A DNA stretch of 18,272 nucleotides from contig DJML01000015.1 in NCBI GenBank assembly GCA_002436505.1, positions 1 through 18,272 on the forward strand, written 5' to 3'. Origin of the DNA: Bacteroidetes bacterium UBA6491 (GTDB taxonomy: Bacteria > Bacteroidota > Bacteroidia > NS11-12g > UBA9320). Made by a program: the position numbers and the translations under genes. Positions 15,501 to 18,272 of the stretch are shown piece by piece; within the stretch, counting starts at the first letter, position 1; every line of letters begins with the position of its first letter. A model generated the notes under the pieces. It made no database searches and was not told the DNA's origin. It saw nothing but the letters and a program-made list of their open reading frames with translations.

Positions 15501-16689
15501 ACAGCGTTGTAAAACTGGTGGTTTTACCATCAACACGAAAAGAAGATACAGCGCTGGTTGGAATAACCACATTGATGAAATGTGAGTTAATGGCCTCGTA
15601 TCTTGATGAATAAAGCGTAATGTTTGTTAATGTCTGCTCAATCGGATTAATAATGGTCATTGAAGGATCCGACTGCGAGCCTGCACACGCCTGCGTTTTG
15701 GCAAACTGCGCAACCATGATCGGTCCGCTAGCTATAACATATTTCGGTTCATCCACATTTACAAGGTCTTCATATTCACCCGCATTCAGATACATGATCT
15801 TTGTAGAGCCATTTAAGTTCTTGATGATAATGGTGGTTTTGTCCTTTGCCGCAAGAAACCGCAGGTTGTCACTATTGACCGTTTTAAGAGGGACGGTCAC
15901 AAACTGGCTTCCCCACGAATTGACAGGATACATCTGTTCATACAGGTTATCCCCAGAGTTAAATCCGCCGGTACATCCCAGACTTGTCCATGAGTTGCCA
16001 GAAAATACAGAAACTGTGCGGCAGTTGGATGTAGCACCGGTGTCAATTACTTCAATGTATGTACCCGTCACATCGTCCGCGGAATTACCCGAATAGGCGC
16101 GTCCCTGATATACCTGACCTTCATTTAATGTTATGTAATAACTTTTATCAGCATTTAATGTCCCGTTGCTTGCAGATCTCAGGTTTACGGTCGGGGTTAT
16201 ACGAATTCTTGTACTGTCTTTTTGCCCTATGATCATGAATTGAGACCGGTCGGAGCTAATCCCTTGCTTATAAGACATGCAATAGTATTCTTTTCCTGTA
16301 GTGGTGGTTGGTAATACAAGCGTGGCATCCGACCTGTACTGGTAATAAATATGGGAATATACGATAACCTTTTTCTCAGAAGTGACTTTGATCCCCTGAT
16401 CTCTGACACAGTCAGAACAATCAACATAGGCCAGATTGGTGGGTACGGTTACCAGCGTCATGTTGTTTGCTGTAACACTAAAGGTGGTAGACCAGTTCTT
16501 GCCGGGGATAGATACTGTTCCGGTCGTAGAAGAATCGGAAGTAATATAAAGATACATACCGGCACTCGATGAAGAATGAGCCATGAATCCAACCCAGAAT
16601 TCCGTGCCTTTATTCGAAGATGTCTGAGCAGCAGACTGCCCCGTGATGCCTGCGATCAGCACCATCAGAGCCACTATTTTTACCTTCAT
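12568..16689 (-). CDS. Giant surface protein: IgGFc-binding-like N-domain, ten PKD-like modules, T9SS type B domain
   Basis: 1373 residues. A signal peptide ends near GQSAAQ (residue 22). Residues 27-445 resemble the IgGFc-binding N-terminal domain (GTEFWVGFM, KVIVYSHIYYQ, DATLVLPT, GPIMVAQFAKTQACAG, HFINVVIPTSAV), with six cysteines including CSDC (91-94). Ten PKD-like beta-sandwiches follow (about 450-1275). Canonical W-x-FGDG is seen in modules 1, 3 and 10, while others are degenerate (FHTG, LLGDG, NVGDG, FHDG). Residues 1278-1373 are a T9SS type B / gliding-motility-associated domain: IPTSFTPNGDLINDNF, YNRWGQKIYHS, WDGTYEGKPVPAGSYLF and a terminal EVLLLR. Type B cargo is typically cell-surface attached and often adhesive. 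The IgGFc name reflects homology to mucin-like FCGBP and does not imply IgG binding here. It appears monocistronic. Confidence 0.85.
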   Translation of the reverse strand: MKVKIVALMVLIAGITGQSAAQTSSNKGTEFWVGFMAHSSSSAGMYLYITSDSSTTGTVSIPGKNWSTTFSVTANNMTLVTVPTNLAYVDCSDCVRDQGIKVTSEKKVIVYSHIYYQYRSDATLVLPTTTTGKEYYCMSYKQGISSDRSQFMIIGQKDSTRIRITPTVNLRSASNGTLNADKSYYITLNEGQVYQGRAYSGNSADDVTGTYIEVIDTGATSNCRTVSVFSGNSWTSLGCTGGFNSGDNLYEQMYPVNSWGSQFVTVPLKTVNSDNLRFLAAKDKTTIIIKNLNGSTKIMYLNAGEYEDLVNVDEPKYVIASGPIMVAQFAKTQACAGSQSDPSMTIINPIEQTLTNITLYSSRYEAINSHFINVVIPTSAVSSFRVDGKTTSFTTLSSNSRYSYAQITVNQGNHQLSAAEGFVALAYGFGQYESYGYAAGANVKDLTAKIKLTNSSLNEEMNICLGQAAELEGTAEYQVARWEWHFGDGLTDTVQNPKHIYKDTGHYLVKLYTYKYTYDGCSNFDSAFLKVRVTGRPVARFVSQNRCELGEVQYVDSSIAPPDELINLRMWKFHTGSTVYLKNPKKYYDTSGMYPVRYIVRTEYFCYDTIMDSIYISPLPDVGFTADRACQFDSIDFVNTSTVREGKIASYSWAFGDGDSSIKKDPSHFYQDSGQYIVTLSATTDSACSWSYNDTVYKYPVVDLAFDFNDTCQDIRIDFVNKTNPSGANITAMGWINSAGDTSDNYNYNYTFDTDGNYLVRLWVEIDSFCKDHLEKSVEIYPLVKTGFKHSDLCVNKTVEFINTSTISSGGINIQSWLLGDGKTYYNDTNAITYSSPGVKNISLKTVSDKGCLSKLDTQLTLKEIEITSLKFSDVCAGSVQTILPVYTLNYDTIDTWEWDVNSTLVSTTDNLTTGFSPAGKYEIKLTVNTTGGCTAALIDSIVIFENPVAQFTVGPVCDRSDFTIDNTSFISPPYTITNYYWLYNNALASTSQLPVIKSDINVLTGIGLVVKSDKGCYDTLVRNTSVYPLPQVDFYYIDSCLGQTTTLKDKSVVPGGSISSSDWKFHDGTNANGLQVSKVYGGSMAFLLKHLVTTNRGCVDSIQKAVTIHPLPVVDISADEYYGCKPFTPDFKNNSDIFTGSIVRYDWNVGDGSKISIDDPTHTYLNPGVYKVKVTATTDKGCVDSGSLPMDITVYDLPFAQFEFLPEKPSILESTLTFKDLSSSDVTSWLWQFGDGFTSNDQHPEHLYEDTGQFVIILTVTNDNGCSNSTSQSFFLNPELFIYIPTSFTPNGDLINDNFGVTGVTNGIKNYQVNIYNRWGQKIYHSEDASVPWDGTYEGKPVPAGSYLFEMRFSDYKVTRWYFKNGEVLLLR

Positions 16690-16776
16690 GCTTAAACTTT
16701 TACTACAGCAAGATATAGAAAGATCGACAATATCAATAACGTTTATAATTAATTGTTACGAGATAGGTTTAAAGTA

Positions 16777-16788
16777 TCAAATATTTGA
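16777..16788. promoter_or_regulatory. 12-bp perfect palindrome upstream of the PKD surface-protein gene
   Basis: TCAAATATTTGA is identical on both strands. It lies about 90 bp upstream of the ATG at 16689, in an AT-rich gap with no other coding content. It may be a regulator site, but AT-rich palindromes of this length also arise by chance. No clear TAnnTTTG box was found for this gene. Confidence 0.2.
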
Positions 16789-16857
16789 GATGTTTTTATG
16801 TGAGTAAAAGAGATCAGAAAGTAAAGTCTTTGATTAAACGGCAAGAAAAGGATCAGT

Positions 16858-16879
16858 TCAATGATGGGTCTATCATTGA
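16858..16879 (-). terminator. Probable terminator hairpin after the SRPBCC gene
   Basis: TCAATGAT (16858-16865) and ATCATTGA (16872-16879) form a perfect 8-bp stem with a 6-nt loop. It starts 7 nt beyond the TGA at 16887-16889 of the minus-strand gene. On the minus strand the stem is followed by a moderately T-rich stretch (ACTGATCCTTTTCTTG). The stem is AT-rich and the tail imperfect, so termination may be weak. Confidence 0.45.
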
Positions 16880-16886
16880 TCTATGT

Positions 16887-17318
16887 TCAATGTTCAGCAC
16901 GGATCTTCAGGGCCTGGTTCAGGGCAATAAAATTATTTCTGGTAGTATCTCTTATTTTTTTCAGAATAAAAGAAGCCAGGATACCGTTGAAATTTTCACC
17001 TTGAACAAATTTGACCTGGTGGTCAGTGATTTTTTCAATATGAAAGTAATGGTGTCCGTCGAATAGTCCTTTTATAAAAAGTGAACCCAACCATTCAAAA
17101 GATCTGTTTTCCTGTACATCAACTAACCTCGGTTTAAAAACGAATAATTTATCTCCGTTCTTCATCGTATTCTTGATCCTGTTGCCCTTTTTAACGGTAC
17201 CCTGGGACTTAATGATAAAAGGGTTCCATTCCTCAAATTTATCCAGGTCGGTGATAATATTAAAAACCCGCTCGCTAGAAGCGTTGATGATAATTTCCGT
17301 TCTGATCTGATGTTTCAT
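16887..17318 (-). CDS. SRPBCC-superfamily (START/polyketide-cyclase-like) protein
   Basis: 143 residues, the usual length for a stand-alone SRPBCC domain. The N-terminus IRTEIIINASSERVFNIITDLDKFEEWNPFI is the classic first beta-strand plus helix pair of this fold. A curved sheet follows (SFEWLGSLF, HYFHIEKI, VKFVQGENFNG), and the long C-terminal helix is TTRNNFIALNQALKIRAEH. Members form a hydrophobic pocket that binds lipids or small aromatic compounds; ligand and reaction cannot be predicted here. No signal peptide, so cytoplasmic. It lies 70 bp downstream of the Crp/Fnr gene on the same strand and may be read from that gene's transcript, from its own candidate promoter (17338-17345), or both. 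Confidence 0.8.
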   Translation of the reverse strand: MKHQIRTEIIINASSERVFNIITDLDKFEEWNPFIIKSQGTVKKGNRIKNTMKNGDKLFVFKPRLVDVQENRSFEWLGSLFIKGLFDGHHYFHIEKITDHQVKFVQGENFNGILASFILKKIRDTTRNNFIALNQALKIRAEH

Positions 17319-17337
17319 TTATTATTTATTACAGATA

Positions 17338-17345
17338 CAAATCTA
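17338..17345 (-). promoter_or_regulatory. Candidate -7 box for the SRPBCC gene
   Basis: On the minus strand the sequence is TAGATTTG, an exact match to TAnnTTTG, ending 19 bp before the ATG at 17318. A TTG at the expected -33 position is missing (TTAACGG lies nearby), so the assignment is tentative. If active, the gene has a promoter in addition to read-through from the regulator gene. Confidence 0.35.
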
Positions 17346-17388
17346 GGGCAGCCTTTTCCTTAGAGCCGTTAACATATGTAAAGAAAAA

Positions 17389-17973
17389 TCATTGTTTCTC
17401 CTTATTTAATAGGCGCTTTCGTATTCGGCTAAGTGAAACCGGAGTTATACCAAGGTAAGAAGCAATCATATGATGAGGAACACGAAGAAAGAGATCATTG
17501 TTCTGTTCAGCAAACTTGATGTACCGTTCTTCCGGGCTATCGAGAAGAAAAGAGGACATGATCCTTTGCGCATTTATAAATCTTTGTTCTGCGATCTTTC
17601 GGGTAAGGATATTGAATTTAGGAAGTACCTTATACAAGTGCTCCATGTTTTCTTTTGTCAGAACAAGGAGTTCCGATTCTTCAATTGTCTCAAGACACTG
17701 ATAGCTTGGCGTGCCTTCCAGAAAGCTGTCATAGCTGGCTGCAAACAGGTTCTCCCGGTAAATGTAAGCAGTAATATGTTCCCCATCGTTGTTATAGAAT
17801 AATCTCAGAAGGCCCTTGTTGATGAAATAAATTTCTTTGGTAATATCGCCTTCCTTGATGAGCGTGAAATTTCTGGGCACCTCTCTAAAGCTGAAAGCAG
17901 ATTCAAAGATCTGTTTTTCCTGATTGTCAAGGGTAATAAACATTTCGGTTAAGCGGTGAATTTGCTGGAACAT
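17389..17973 (-). CDS. Crp/Fnr-family transcriptional regulator
   Basis: 194 residues. Residues 20-115 form a cyclic-nucleotide-binding-like beta-roll (FTLIKEGDITKEIYFINKGLLRLFY, then an AYIYRENLFAASYDSFLEGTPS turn), followed by a long dimerisation helix (MEHLYKVLPKF...AEQRFINAQRIM). A degenerate winged helix-turn-helix ends the protein (VPHHMIASYLGITPVSLSRIRKRL). This is the common Bacteroidota 'Crp/Fnr' type. The cAMP-contacting Arg-Ser pair of E. coli Crp and the Fe-S cysteines of Fnr are not evident, so its signal is unknown. The start at 17973 gives MFQQIHRLTEM; an in-frame ATG at 17943 would also keep the domain intact. A 14-bp palindrome lies 27 bp upstream, and an SRPBCC gene follows. 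Despite nitrous-oxide genes in the window, nothing directly ties it to them. Confidence 0.85.
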   Translation of the reverse strand: MFQQIHRLTEMFITLDNQEKQIFESAFSFREVPRNFTLIKEGDITKEIYFINKGLLRLFYNNDGEHITAYIYRENLFAASYDSFLEGTPSYQCLETIEESELLVLTKENMEHLYKVLPKFNILTRKIAEQRFINAQRIMSSFLLDSPEERYIKFAEQNNDLFLRVPHHMIASYLGITPVSLSRIRKRLLNKEKQ

Positions 17974-18000
17974 GCCTGATCACATATTGATAAAAGGCTA

Positions 18001-18014
18001 AAATAGTACTATTT
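18001..18014. promoter_or_regulatory. 14-bp perfect palindrome upstream of the Crp/Fnr gene (operator candidate)
   Basis: AAATAGTACTATTT reads the same on both strands and is centred about 35 bp upstream of the regulator's ATG at 17973, where a promoter or early leader would lie. Crp-type dimers bind two-fold symmetric sites, so autoregulation is plausible but unproven. Confidence 0.35.
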
Positions 18015-18158
18015 AGTCATTCGAATCAGATAAATTAGCCATGTAAAGAGAATGCAAAACTGGGGCATAAAAGTTTAAATTCCCGTTGACAAAGGGTAGA
18101 AGCAGCCGATTATTATAAATTCTGCAAAGGCGAAGGGATCTCAAAATTTTCGTAAAAA

Positions 18159-18192
18159 TTGAATGGTGAAATTCAGAGAAGTATTAAATTTG
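18159..18192 (+). promoter_or_regulatory. Promoter of the tRNA-Gly gene
   Basis: TTG (18159-18161), a 23-nt spacer and TAAATTTG (18185-18192), an exact TAnnTTTG match. It lies 33 bp upstream of the first tRNA base, the expected arrangement for a stable-RNA promoter in Bacteroidota. Initiation near 18198 would leave a leader of about 28 nt, containing a small hairpin at 18200-18216. Confidence 0.6.
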
Positions 18193-18225
18193 CACCCGCT
18201 AAGGAAGAAGTCCTTAACGGCATAA

Positions 18226-18272
18226 GCGAGAGTAGCTCAGCTGGTAGAGCACAACCTTGCCAAGGTTGGGGT
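18226..18272 (+). tRNA. tRNA-Gly (anticodon GCC), 5' part, cut by the window end
   Basis: The acceptor 5' strand GCGAGAG (18226-18232) is followed by TA and a D-stem GCTC/GAGC (18235-18238 with 18247-18250) around AGCTGGTA. The anticodon stem CAACC/GGTTG (18252-18256 with 18264-18268) holds the loop TTGCCAA, with anticodon GCC at 18259-18261 reading GGC and GGU glycine codons. The variable loop, T-arm and acceptor 3' strand lie beyond the window. Other tRNA genes could follow in the same transcript. Confidence 0.92.

Noticed and set aside
15172..16096. Two open plus-strand frames (137 and 158 codons) inside the PKD surface-protein gene
   Set aside because: They lie wholly antisense to a 1373-residue reading frame with clear domains; their translations show no recognisable motif.
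16785..17066. A 93-codon plus-strand frame
   Set aside because: It overlaps the SRPBCC gene on the opposite strand and spans the hairpin downstream of it.
17974..18000. ATCA-N5-TGAT sequence near the regulator start as an Fnr box
   Set aside because: The half-sites are in the opposite orientation to the Fnr consensus TTGAT-N4-ATCAA, and the regulator lacks evident Fe-S cysteines.

Overview
The window comes from a member of the Bacteroidota, probably a Cytophagia/Sphingobacteriia/Flavobacteriia-type lineage. The evidence is two kinds of type IX secretion (T9SS) sorting domain (type A on one protein, type B / gliding-motility-associated on another), candidate promoters of the Bacteroidota TTG...TAnnTTTG form, weak Shine-Dalgarno signals, and a TonB C-terminal protein. 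Base composition is moderately AT-rich.

Left end (1-2077, + strand): the 3' end of a nitrous-oxide-reductase maturation cluster. The last codons of nosD overlap nosF (ABC ATPase), which overlaps nosY (ABC-2 permease). A small His-rich lipoprotein of unknown function follows and is probably the last gene of the operon. nosZ itself would lie upstream, outside the window.

2096-5832: a minus-strand membrane protein of the TMTC / GT-C glycosyltransferase type with C-terminal TPRs converges on the nos operon. A plus-strand TonB C-terminal protein with a PEGA-like middle diverges from it and is followed by a DUF6629-type membrane protein.

5931-16689: about 10.7 kb taken up by three very large secreted proteins. 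A plus-strand pair, 3 bp apart, encodes a tandemly duplicated beta-helix protein with no visible T9SS signal and a beta-propeller-like protein with a type A T9SS signal. Facing them on the minus strand is a 1373-residue protein with an IgGFc-binding-like N-terminal domain, ten PKD-like modules and a type B T9SS signal. A strong symmetrical hairpin terminator lies in the gap between the convergent genes.

Right end (16858-18272): a minus-strand Crp/Fnr-family regulator and an SRPBCC-domain protein, then the 5' part of a plus-strand tRNA-Gly(GCC) with a good Bacteroidota promoter, cut by the window end.

No CRISPR array, insertion sequence, transposase, integrase or phage gene was seen. The most unusual observations are: an 82-residue cysteine period through the PKD array; the duplicated beta-helix protein that ends exactly where a sorting domain would be expected; the nos-linked lipoprotein; and three candidate promoters with identical 23-nt spacing. 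No convincing wholly new system was identified; the surface-protein block and the nos lipoprotein are the best leads.
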